Shown in pieces: positions 57,501 through 64,000 of a stretch of DNA of 64,000 bases. The notes under the pieces were generated by a model. The model saw only the letters and a program-made list of their open reading frames with translations, did not search any database and was not told the DNA's origin. How positions within the stretch are numbered: the first letter of the stretch is position 1; every line of letters starts with the position of its first letter. Origin of the DNA: Terracoccus sp. 273MFTsu3.1 (lineage in GTDB: Bacteria; Actinomycetota; Actinomycetes; Actinomycetales; Dermatophilaceae); contig NZ_KB911820.1 of NCBI RefSeq assembly GCF_000383675.1, positions 186,001 through 250,000 of the forward strand. Reading direction: 5' to 3'. A program made the translations under genes and the position numbers.

Positions 57501-60500
57501 AAGCTCGGTCGCGTCCTCGGTTTCGGTGCCGCGACGATCCGCTACGAGGCCTACCCGCGCAGCGCCGGCACGGAGGTCATCCGCTACCAGCTGCGCGACC
57601 GCTTCGGCCTGACGAGCGAGGGCTTCGTCCGCGTCGGGGTCGTCCAGCCGGGCGACCCGCAGCCGCCGGTCGCCGTCGAGGACGACGTCGTCGCCGCCCC
57701 CGGGCGCACCGTCCACGCCGACGTGCTCTCCAACGACCTCATCGCCGCGGGTGACTCGGTGTCGTTCGTCGACCTCGGGACGCTCAACGACGCCGACGTC
57801 CTCAAGGACTTCCAGAAGCAGAAGGACGACACCTTCAAGGTCGTCGCGCCCGAGGACGGTCCGGCCAAGGTGCTGACCTACGGCATCACCGACGGGCTCT
57901 TCGACGCGTCGAAGTCGACCCTGACCGTCCGCGGCCAGAAGGACTTCAACAACCCGCCGGTCGCCGTCGACGACACCGGCCTCGCCAAGCAGGGTGAGAC
58001 CTCGATCCTCGTCGACGCGATCGCCAACGACCGCGACCTCGACGGTGACCAGGCGAGTCTCAAGATCACGAAGTTCATCGGCGACGGCGTCGTCCGCGAG
58101 GGCCGCAAGCTGCGCATCCAGCTCCGTCCGCAGGCACGCGTCGTGCCCTACGTCATCGAGGACGCCGACGGCGCGTCGGCCATGGCCCTCATCTACGTGC
58201 CGGCCGGCACCAACGGTGTGCCCTACGTCGTCGACGGCAAGACCATCAAGATGGGCGCCGACTCGACGGTCGACATCAGCCTCGCCGACTACGTCGTCGA
58301 CCCCCGTGGCGGCAAGGTCTCGGCCACGTCGCCAGAGACGGTCTCGACGTCGCCCGACGAGGACCTCCAGTCCGCTCTCTCGTCCGCCACCGAGCTCAAG
58401 CTCACCTCCACCAACGGCTACGTCGGACCGGCAGCCCTCATGCTCGAGGTGACGAACTCGACCGGTCCGTCCGACAAGGCGGCCCAGAAGGCGTACGTCA
58501 CGATCCCGGTCCAGATCGGGCCCGACGTGCCGGTGCTCCGCTGCCCCGACCACGAGGTCCGCCTCGTCGCCGACGGCCCGGCCCGCACCTTCGACATCCC
58601 GCGGCTCTGCCACGCGTGGCTGCCCACCGGGATGGACGCGAACACCGCGCAGTACGAAGCGACGTGGGACCCGGCGATCGACGGCGTCGACCTGAACCAG
58701 ACCGGTGCCGGGGGCCGCCAGGTCGTCCTCAGGGCCCAGCCGGCCGCCCAGGAGGGCTCGACCGGTGCCGTCACCGTCAAGGCCAAGGGCGGTGCCGAGT
58801 CCTACAAGATCAAGGTCCGGGTCGTCAGCGCCCCGCCCGCAGCGACGCTGCGTCCGGTGCGGATCGAGGGCCTCATCGCCGGCACGAGCCGCACGGTCAA
58901 CCTGTCGCAGTACCTCGACAGTCCGCTGTCGGCTCCCCGCTGCCAGGTGCAGTCGGCCCGTGTCGTCTCGGGCACGGGAGTCAGCGTCACGCAGAGCGGC
59001 TGCCAGCTCACGGTGTCCGCGTCCGACAAGGGCCGCGGCGACGCCCGCATCACGGTCCAGGCCGTCGACGCACCGGGGCGGCCCGCGGCGCTCGGCCAGG
59101 TCTCCGTCAGCGTCCGCAGCAGGCCCGACCCCATGGCCGCCCCGACCGCGGTCGCCGACCGCATCCTCGGCAGCAGCGCGCGGGTCGACTTCCGCCCGCC
59201 GGCCTACGACGGCGGCCTGCCGATCCAGGCCTACGAGGTCACCGCGATCGGACCGGGCGGCGGCACCAAGGCCTGCTCGTCATCGCCGTGCACGATCACG
59301 GGACTGACCAACGGTCAGGACTACTCGTTCACCGTCCGCAGTCGCAACCCCGTCGGCTGGTCCGACCAGAGCCCGCGCAGCAACACGGTGCGTCCCGACA
59401 CGAAGCCGAAGGCGACGTCGATCACCGACATCACGCCCGGCGACCGCAAGCTCACGGTGCGCTGGAGCGAGCCCCCGAACGAGGGCAGCAAGGTCCTCAA
59501 GTACCGCGTCCAGTGGGTCAACATCGGCGGCAGCGCCGGTGCGACCGGGCAGGCCGAGGTGGCAGCACCGAGCCTGACGAAGGTCATCAGCGGCCTCATC
59601 AACAACGACGCCTACAACGTCCGCGTCCAGGCGAACAACGAGGCCGGCTGGGGGCCCTTCGGGGCGCAGGTCAAGGCGCAGTCGTTCGGCAAGCCAGCGG
59701 CCGTGCCGGCCCCGACGCTGAGCCCGCGCGAGCCGGTGCCCGGTGCGGCGAACGCCCAGGTGTCCATCGCGTGGCCCGCGACCGACCCCAACGGTCCGCC
59801 CATCACGAAGTACGACGTCTTCCGTCGCACCGGCGGGGGCGCGTGGAACCTCATCGCGACCGTGTCCGGTGGTGACCAGCGCGTCGCGAGCGACACGATC
59901 CCCTACCAGGGCCAGACGGTGCAGTACGTCGTCACGGCGACGAACGGCGGACCGGCGACCTCCGACAAGGCGAACTTCAGCAGCTACACGGCCGACGGCA
60001 TCCCGGAGACCCCCAACCTCACCTCCGTGACGACGCCGACCGAGAACTACGCGGCGAACGCCTCGTACAGCCTCGGTGACTCGCGCTCGCGCGGCTACGA
60101 CACGGTCAACTGGCGCACCAACGAGGGCCGCACCGGCTCATGGGCGTGCGGCGGTGGCTGCTCGGGCGGCACCGCGTCCAACCTCGGCAACAACCAGCAG
60201 TCGATGGAGATCCAGGCCTGCAACGTCGCGGGCCGGTGCTCGCCGTGGTCCAACAGCGTCACCTACCACCCCTTCGGTCCGACCCGGGCGATCCGCAACC
60301 CGGGCGAGAACCACGACAACAACAGCATCACCTTCACGTGGAACGCACCGACCAACAACGGCCGCCCGATCACCCAGTACCAGGTGACCGGCGACAAGAA
60401 CGAGACGTTCGGCGCCGGCCGTGAGTCGACGACGATCGGTGGCCTCGGCTACAGCGACACCCGCACCATCCGGGTCCGCGCCTTCGCGACCGACTCGGGC

Positions 60501-60863
60501 TGGGGCCCGTACACCTCGATCTCGGGCACGACCAACGCCGCGCCCAAGCCCAAGGTGAACTCGGTCTACAAGGGCAGTGGCTGCGGGGCGACCGGGTGCC
60601 TCAAGCCGGACGGCACCCAGTGCGGCTCCAACTGCAACCACATCGGCTACAACCTGTCGAACTACAACGGCGCCATCAGCTGCACCGTCGACAGCTCCGA
60701 CGGCGGATGGTCCAACCCCGACAACGGCTCCGGCGGGTCGCACCGCCCGACCAACGGCGGCAACGACTCCAACAAGTTCTTCGGCTTCCCCAACGGCTGG
60801 GTCCGCGTGACCTGCTCGTCGTCGAACGGGTCCGACTCCGCGCAACGCAATCCCTGGGGGTGA
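54543..60863 (+). CDS. Giant anchored surface protein with Ig-like repeats and fibronectin-III domains
   Basis: A 2106-residue protein, ATG overlapping the previous stop. A single N-terminal membrane anchor (about 10-30, RVGVISTVVVALVASLLVWL) is followed by a propeller-like region (about 35-415). From 420 to 1500 there are tandem Ig/cadherin-like repeats marked by LHVLDNDS, LQALGND, VLSNDYSP, IPALDNDS, VLSNDLIA and IANDRD motifs. From about 1526 fibronectin-III domains follow, with linker PPAYDGG and PPNEGS. A Cys-rich C-terminal domain (CGATGC, CGSNCNH) ends in NPWG. I infer a wall- or envelope-spanning adhesin or secretion-linked protein. It precedes moxR. Confidence 0.9.
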   Translation: MSTAATKRRVGVISTVVVALVASLLVWLATRSEGEVARKADLNDGGVWVTNSEQARYGRINKPAGQLDAGVLSDGSTGSGLDIFQDGAAIVGYSKASNQIVPINPAEGTLAPEQSIVVPKPSTATGNRVFTAPLVDVRGGTIAMIDPAKGELRAQRVDDRSGITGLDALQTQAKPLAKVGGNSAVAVGVDGTVYAVSAEVGTVTVLRPQGNAFAPPVTTKLGFTSKSAQVTAVGSHWVVWDSATGKLYSDALTEPEQLSVGNAEPGNPAFAALQQPGPDAASVLIQDEAQLTQVSLTGDSPTTGGVKLSQGAPGQRLFLSAPVRLASCIHAAWAGASDVYYGRNCGSPTDADTVDLGAMKKGVRTDGVKLRVNRGLIVLNDLDSGDVWDIDRNRVKIDNWNSVIPPPQTDDKNKKKDENLVDDEVSRTPPKAQPDNLQVRAGRTSTLHVLDNDSDSQGSILAISPGDVTQPGVEGIASSASADGQTVQVTVPEEASGSFSFEYTVNNGTTAKNGRATAKVNVRIVGADTNTPPRLRTGQAKLAQAKYPVVASGSVRIGVIADWRDAENDPIQVSAVDPTTTGVDGSGALTVKAQGDKGDQVVDYVVDDGRGGTQKASVTLDVLSEQDSKAVPPKTQPDVVRAVVGKPVQLQALGNDIAGADPTDPQARMRLAQSVKGPGQLKLDTNLDTSVLTVTGQTPGTSTVTYAAQVGSGVSVGRIRVDILPNPSVDLPPVATPDAAVLRGQTPVIADVLSNDYSPRSDVLVVQRVVTGDAWLRVSVVQGRWIRAEATAPLDGDTPRRGTVSYTISDGTKTAVGQLSVVQKPEPKDKVLPTVVDDVATVRVGDAVTIPALDNDSMSEGIPLKLDPAGVKVLSGGGQAFASGTVVRYVPDQETLKGPTSAILEYATYPEGLRARATTGRINVTINPLPDAVKYPNQPPSARSFSASVTAGDTLAITVPTSGVDPDGDLTFVSGIVGEDGKAVDLKLGRVLGFGAATIRYEAYPRSAGTEVIRYQLRDRFGLTSEGFVRVGVVQPGDPQPPVAVEDDVVAAPGRTVHADVLSNDLIAAGDSVSFVDLGTLNDADVLKDFQKQKDDTFKVVAPEDGPAKVLTYGITDGLFDASKSTLTVRGQKDFNNPPVAVDDTGLAKQGETSILVDAIANDRDLDGDQASLKITKFIGDGVVREGRKLRIQLRPQARVVPYVIEDADGASAMALIYVPAGTNGVPYVVDGKTIKMGADSTVDISLADYVVDPRGGKVSATSPETVSTSPDEDLQSALSSATELKLTSTNGYVGPAALMLEVTNSTGPSDKAAQKAYVTIPVQIGPDVPVLRCPDHEVRLVADGPARTFDIPRLCHAWLPTGMDANTAQYEATWDPAIDGVDLNQTGAGGRQVVLRAQPAAQEGSTGAVTVKAKGGAESYKIKVRVVSAPPAATLRPVRIEGLIAGTSRTVNLSQYLDSPLSAPRCQVQSARVVSGTGVSVTQSGCQLTVSASDKGRGDARITVQAVDAPGRPAALGQVSVSVRSRPDPMAAPTAVADRILGSSARVDFRPPAYDGGLPIQAYEVTAIGPGGGTKACSSSPCTITGLTNGQDYSFTVRSRNPVGWSDQSPRSNTVRPDTKPKATSITDITPGDRKLTVRWSEPPNEGSKVLKYRVQWVNIGGSAGATGQAEVAAPSLTKVISGLINNDAYNVRVQANNEAGWGPFGAQVKAQSFGKPAAVPAPTLSPREPVPGAANAQVSIAWPATDPNGPPITKYDVFRRTGGGAWNLIATVSGGDQRVASDTIPYQGQTVQYVVTATNGGPATSDKANFSSYTADGIPETPNLTSVTTPTENYAANASYSLGDSRSRGYDTVNWRTNEGRTGSWACGGGCSGGTASNLGNNQQSMEIQACNVAGRCSPWSNSVTYHPFGPTRAIRNPGENHDNNSITFTWNAPTNNGRPITQYQVTGDKNETFGAGRESTTIGGLGYSDTRTIRVRAFATDSGWGPYTSISGTTNAAPKPKVNSVYKGSGCGATGCLKPDGTQCGSNCNHIGYNLSNYNGAISCTVDSSDGGWSNPDNGSGGSHRPTNGGNDSNKFFGFPNGWVRVTCSSSNGSDSAQRNPWG

Positions 60864-60864
60864 C

Positions 60865-60890
60865 GGCCCGCTCCCGCGAGGGAGCCGGCC
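60865..60890 (+). terminator. Hairpin between giant protein gene and moxR
   Basis: GGCC/GGCC and GCTCCC/GGGAGC stems with a symmetric C-C mismatch close a GCGA loop, two bases after the giant gene's stop. There is no U-tract. It may be an attenuator or mRNA 3' stabiliser that lets less RNA continue into moxR. A GGCATAC copy follows at 60910-60916. Confidence 0.4.
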
Positions 60891-60955
60891 GCGCCCGACC
60901 CAGCCACACGGCATACCCCACGATCGATGAAACACATGACAGGAGAACGACACCC

Positions 60956-61948
60956 ATGACGGCCACCCCCGCCAACGGTCGCATCACGCAGGAGCAGGTC
61001 ACGTGGTTCGCGCACACGTTCGACCAGCTCGTCGGCAACATCGAGAAGGCCGTCCTCGGCAAGCAGCACGTGACGCGCCTCGCGCTCACCTGCCTGCTCT
61101 CCGAGGGCCACATGCTCCTCGAGGACTTCCCCGGCACCGGCAAGACGCAGCTCGCCCGCGCCCTCTCGGCCACGGTGCAGGGCACGCACAGCCGCATCCA
61201 GTTCACGCCCGACCTGCTCCCGAGCGACGTCACGGGCGTCACGATCTACGAGCCGACGAAGCAGAGCTTCGAGTTCCACCCCGGCCCGATCTTCGCGACC
61301 ATCGTCCTCGCCGACGAGATCAACCGCGCCTCGCCGAAGACCCAGTCGGCGCTGCTCGAGGTCATGGAGGAGGGCCGGGTCACCATCGACGGCAAGCCGC
61401 ACTCCGTCGGCGAGCCGTTCATGGTCATCGCGACCCAGAACCCCATCGAGCAGGCCGGCACCTACCGGCTGCCCGAGGCGCAGCTCGACCGCTTCCTCAT
61501 GAAGGCGAGCGTCGGCTACCCCGACCACGAGGCGACGATCGCCGTCCTCGCCGATGCCAAGACGCGTGACCGCGCCAAGACGCTGAGCCCGCTCATCGCG
61601 AGCAACGTCATCGTCGAGATGTCCAAGCTCGCCGACGAGGTGCACGTCGACCCGGCGATCCTCGGCTACGTCAGCCGCATCGCCGAGGAGTCGCGCCGCC
61701 ACCCCTCGCTCAAGCTCGGCCTGTCGGTCCGTGGCTGCCTCGCCTACGTCCGATGCGCGAAGACGTGGGCGGCGAGCCAGGGCCGCACCTACGTCGTGCC
61801 CGACGACATCAAGCTGCTCGCCGAGCCCATCCTGAGCCACCGTCTGCTCCTCAACGCCGAGGCGCAGTTCGCCGGGACGACCGTCGAGCAGTGCGTCGAC
61901 CAGATCCTCGGCGACATCGCGCCGCCGGCCGAGCGCGCCTCGGCCTGA
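60956..61948 (+). CDS. MoxR-type AAA+ ATPase
   Basis: A 330-residue MoxR chaperone-like ATPase. Walker A GTGKTQLA lies in LLEDFPGTGKTQLARALSAT, Walker B and sensor in VLADEINRASPKTQSALLEV, and the typical IATQNPIEQAGTYRLPEAQL with the arginine finger region after it. AGGAGA lies about nine bases before ATG 60956; the upstream in-frame extension is not coding. MoxR proteins usually work with DUF58 and transglutaminase-like partners, exactly the following genes, in maturing secreted or surface complexes. So the giant surface protein is a likely client. Confidence 0.95.
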   Translation: MTATPANGRITQEQVTWFAHTFDQLVGNIEKAVLGKQHVTRLALTCLLSEGHMLLEDFPGTGKTQLARALSATVQGTHSRIQFTPDLLPSDVTGVTIYEPTKQSFEFHPGPIFATIVLADEINRASPKTQSALLEVMEEGRVTIDGKPHSVGEPFMVIATQNPIEQAGTYRLPEAQLDRFLMKASVGYPDHEATIAVLADAKTRDRAKTLSPLIASNVIVEMSKLADEVHVDPAILGYVSRIAEESRRHPSLKLGLSVRGCLAYVRCAKTWAASQGRTYVVPDDIKLLAEPILSHRLLLNAEAQFAGTTVEQCVDQILGDIAPPAERASA

Positions 61949-61979
61949 CCGCGACCGTCGAAGCAACCAAGGGGACCGC

Positions 61980-63467
61980 ATGACCCAGCAGGACCAGGGG
62001 GCCACGTCGTCGCGTCGCGGCGGCCGCTTCCGTATGCCGTCACGCAGGGGAGCGCCGGCCGGTGCCGGCGCGCCCGTGGCGGCGTCCACCCCGAACGCAG
62101 CCGCGAACGCAGGCACGACCGGCGCTCGGGGGCGTGCTGTCCCGGGCACGACGAGCCGCGGCATCCGCCAGATCACCGCGCCGATCACGCGCTCCATCGA
62201 GCAGGTGGCCGGTCAGACCGAGGGCGTGTGGCGCCCGGTCGCCGGCGTCCTCCGGTGGGTCTCGCCGCTCGGCTGGACGATCCTCGCGCTCGGTCTCGTC
62301 TGCTGGTTCGTCGGGGCCCGCTGGGGCTGGACCGAGCTGCTCATGGTCGCTGCGGCCGCCCTGCTCCTCTTCGCGATCTGCCTCGTCCTCGCCCTCGGTC
62401 GCACCAAGGTCCGGATCCTCGCCGAGGTCGACCCGCGCCGCGTCGTCGTCGGCGACCCCGCGACCGGTCGCATCCTCGTCACCAACGAGGCCCGCACCCC
62501 GATGCTGCCGATCCTCGTCGAGCTGCCTGTGGGTCTGTCGGCCGCTCGCTTCGTGCTCCCGGCCCTGACCCCCGGCAACGCGCACGAGGAGCTCTTCGTC
62601 GTTCCGACGTCGCGCCGCGGCGTCATCCAGGTCGGGCCGGCGACGACGGTCCAGGGTGACCCGCTCGGTCTCATGCGCCGCACCCTGACGTGGACCGAGC
62701 GCACCGAGCTCTTCGTCCACCCGCGCACCGTCGCGCTCGAGTCCCTCGGCGCCGGTCTGCTGCGCGACCTCGAGGGCAGCACCACCGAGGACGTCTCGAT
62801 GAGCGACCTCGCCTTCCACGCGCTGCGCGAGTACCAGCCCGGCGACGACCGCCGCTACATCCACTGGCGCAGCTCGGCCAAGGCCGGCAAGCTCCTCGTG
62901 CGCCAGTTCCTCGACACGCGCCGCTCGCACGTGACGATCCTCGTCGACCCCGACCCGGAGCAGTACCGCTCGGGTCACGGCAGGACCGGCCGGACCGACC
63001 GGGACGTCGAGCGGGACATCATGGCGGCGAACGCCCCCACGGCGATCCAGGCCGACGTCGAGACGGCCATCTCGGTCGGGTCCTCGATCATGGTCCGCGT
63101 CATGCTCGACGAGCAGGACTGCACGATCGTCTGCGGCTCCCAGAAGGTCACGAAGTCGGTGCCGCAGATCGGCCTCGACGCGATGTCCCGGGTCGAGCCC
63201 GGGCCCGTCGACCTCTTCACGACCTCGCTCGACGCCGCCGAGCTGGCCCCCGACACGAGCACCTGCTTCATCGTCACCGGTCCGCACCGTCCGTTCATCG
63301 AGCTGCAGCGCGCGGCCGGGCAGTTCCCGCCCGAGGTGACGCGCGTCATCGTCGTCATCGACCCGCAGGCCGACCACGGCATCCGTCGCGGCGGCGGCCT
63401 CGTCATCCTCACGCTCGCCGCGCTCGAGGACCTCCGCACGCTTCTCGTCTCAGGGGTTGCCCGATGA
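61980..63467 (+). CDS. DUF58 membrane protein (MoxR partner)
   Basis: A 495-residue membrane protein. ATG 61980 follows AAGGGGACC. A disordered N-terminal region (1-80), rich in Ala, Gly and Thr, is followed by two membrane segments (about 95-115 and 120-140). The DUF58 motif ALREYQPGDDRRYIHWRSSA (near residue 280) begins the conserved cytoplasmic domain, which continues with VRQFLDTRRSHVTILVDPDP, a region often likened to a von Willebrand A fold. It overlaps the next gene's ATG (ATGA) and follows moxR by 31 bases. Family and synteny suggest cooperation with MoxR in assembling exported proteins. Confidence 0.93.
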   Translation: MTQQDQGATSSRRGGRFRMPSRRGAPAGAGAPVAASTPNAAANAGTTGARGRAVPGTTSRGIRQITAPITRSIEQVAGQTEGVWRPVAGVLRWVSPLGWTILALGLVCWFVGARWGWTELLMVAAAALLLFAICLVLALGRTKVRILAEVDPRRVVVGDPATGRILVTNEARTPMLPILVELPVGLSAARFVLPALTPGNAHEELFVVPTSRRGVIQVGPATTVQGDPLGLMRRTLTWTERTELFVHPRTVALESLGAGLLRDLEGSTTEDVSMSDLAFHALREYQPGDDRRYIHWRSSAKAGKLLVRQFLDTRRSHVTILVDPDPEQYRSGHGRTGRTDRDVERDIMAANAPTAIQADVETAISVGSSIMVRVMLDEQDCTIVCGSQKVTKSVPQIGLDAMSRVEPGPVDLFTTSLDAAELAPDTSTCFIVTGPHRPFIELQRAAGQFPPEVTRVIVVIDPQADHGIRRGGGLVILTLAALEDLRTLLVSGVAR

Positions 63468-64000
63468 GCTCTCCGACGTCCCCCGGCGCTGCCGGCTCGA
63501 TCCCTGCGCCGCCCGCATCTGCACTGGTCACGCCCCCGTCCGCCGGTGAGCGCGTCCGCGCCCAGCTGGCCCGCCTCAGGCCCAGCACCGCCCACCTCGT
63601 CGACGCCGGCTTCACCGTCGTGCTCGTGAGCCTCGCCCTCGTCGGCTTCCGCACGACGTTCTTCGGCCTCGGCTGGCTCTGGGTCGGCCTCGCCGGTCTC
63701 GTCATCGGACTGCTCGTCGCGCACGTGACCGCGACGTTCCGGGCACCCGGGGTGGTGACGCTGCTCGCGGTGGCGGCGGCATACCTCCTCCTCGGTGGGC
63801 CGCTCGCGGTCCGCGAGGACCTCGTCGCCGGGTTCATCCCGTCGGGCGAGACGTTCGCGACCCTCGTGCACATGGCCGTGCCCGGCTGGAAGGAGCTGCT
63901 GACCGCGCTCCCGCCCGTCGACTCCGAGGGTCCCTACATGGCCCTGCCGTTCCTCTTCGCTCTCGTCGGTGGGTCGCTGACCTACGGTGTCGCCCGCCGG
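63464..64000 (+). CDS. Multi-membrane protein, probable transglutaminase-like TgpA homologue (3' truncated)
   Basis: The first 179 residues of a membrane protein whose end is beyond the window. ATG 63464 overlaps the DUF58 stop. A disordered N-terminus (1-35) is followed by membrane segments at about 48-68, 72-92, 96-116 and 155-177. The conserved transglutaminase domain would be further downstream and cannot be seen. Identity is inferred from the moxR-DUF58-transglutaminase order that is common in actinobacteria. Other polytopic proteins remain possible. Confidence 0.6.
   Translation, partial: MSSPTSPGAAGSIPAPPASALVTPPSAGERVRAQLARLRPSTAHLVDAGFTVVLVSLALVGFRTTFFGLGWLWVGLAGLVIGLLVAHVTATFRAPGVVTLLAVAAAYLLLGGPLAVREDLVAGFIPSGETFATLVHMAVPGWKELLTALPPVDSEGPYMALPFLFALVGGSLTYGVARR

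Noticed and set aside
55131..58613. 1160-codon open frame on the minus strand opposite the giant surface protein
   Set aside because: It is the antisense shadow of a GC-rich gene: charged, repetitive, no domain, no ribosome site, and the plus-strand gene has clear domains.
60956..60970. Earlier in-frame start for moxR at 60596
   Set aside because: That stretch overlaps the end of the giant protein gene in another frame and has no MoxR similarity; AGGAGA supports ATG 60956.

Overview
The window is chromosomal DNA of a high-GC actinobacterium covering the replication origin. Gene content and order (dnaA, dnaN, gnd, recF, dciA, gyrB, gyrA, DUF3566, tRNA-Ile, DLW-39, tRNA-Ala on one side; rpmH, rnpA, yidD, yidC, jag, rsmG, parA, parB on the other; then the block cwlM, trxA, trxB, sigM and anti-sigma, pseudokinase, DUF6049, NUDIX, pcnA known from mycobacteria) point to Actinomycetia. 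My guess is a Micrococcales member, perhaps Intrasporangiaceae-like; this is inference, not proof. I saw no insertion sequence, prophage or CRISPR array.

Layout. 1-7130: minus-strand gyrase module with two tRNA genes and the 59-codon DLW-39 gene. 7551-13195: an accessory island between gyrB and dciA with two unrelated zinc metalloproteases, a SigE-family sigma factor, its translationally coupled membrane partner and a small membrane protein. 13224-17621: dciA, recF, gnd (with a histone-H1-like basic tail) and dnaN. 17622-18280: the best oriC candidate, with three perfect and many near-perfect DnaA boxes and an AT-rich stretch. 18281-20168: a TetR repressor and divergent SDR/epimerase gene lie between oriC and dnaA. 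20227-29458: dnaA, then the rpmH-to-parB strand with five perfect parS sites, three of them in the parA-parB gap. 29472-36249: an accessory stretch (membrane protein, Fpg/Nei glycosylase, F420-type reductase, phosphodiesterase, hydrolase, thiol-dependent reductase, acetyltransferase).

36284-47621: cwlM, trxAB, sigM and anti-sigma, pseudokinase, DUF6049, NUDIX and pcnA. The MurJ flippase expected beside the pseudokinase is absent. 47857-64000: a same-strand cluster with several ATGA stop/start overlaps: LpqN-like protein, PP2C phosphatase, FHA scaffold, membrane Ser/Thr kinase, FHA-like/winged-helix protein, a 2106-residue anchored Ig/fibronectin-III surface protein, MoxR ATPase, DUF58 protein and the start of a multi-membrane (transglutaminase-like) gene. 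It reads as one phospho-signalling and envelope assembly system.

The most unusual window-wide signal is a short motif, GGCATAC (reverse GTATGCC). It occurs about 31 times by eye, is concentrated in intergenic hairpins, and in genes often forces rare codons (GCA-TAC, TAT-GCC, ATA). All counts were made by eye.
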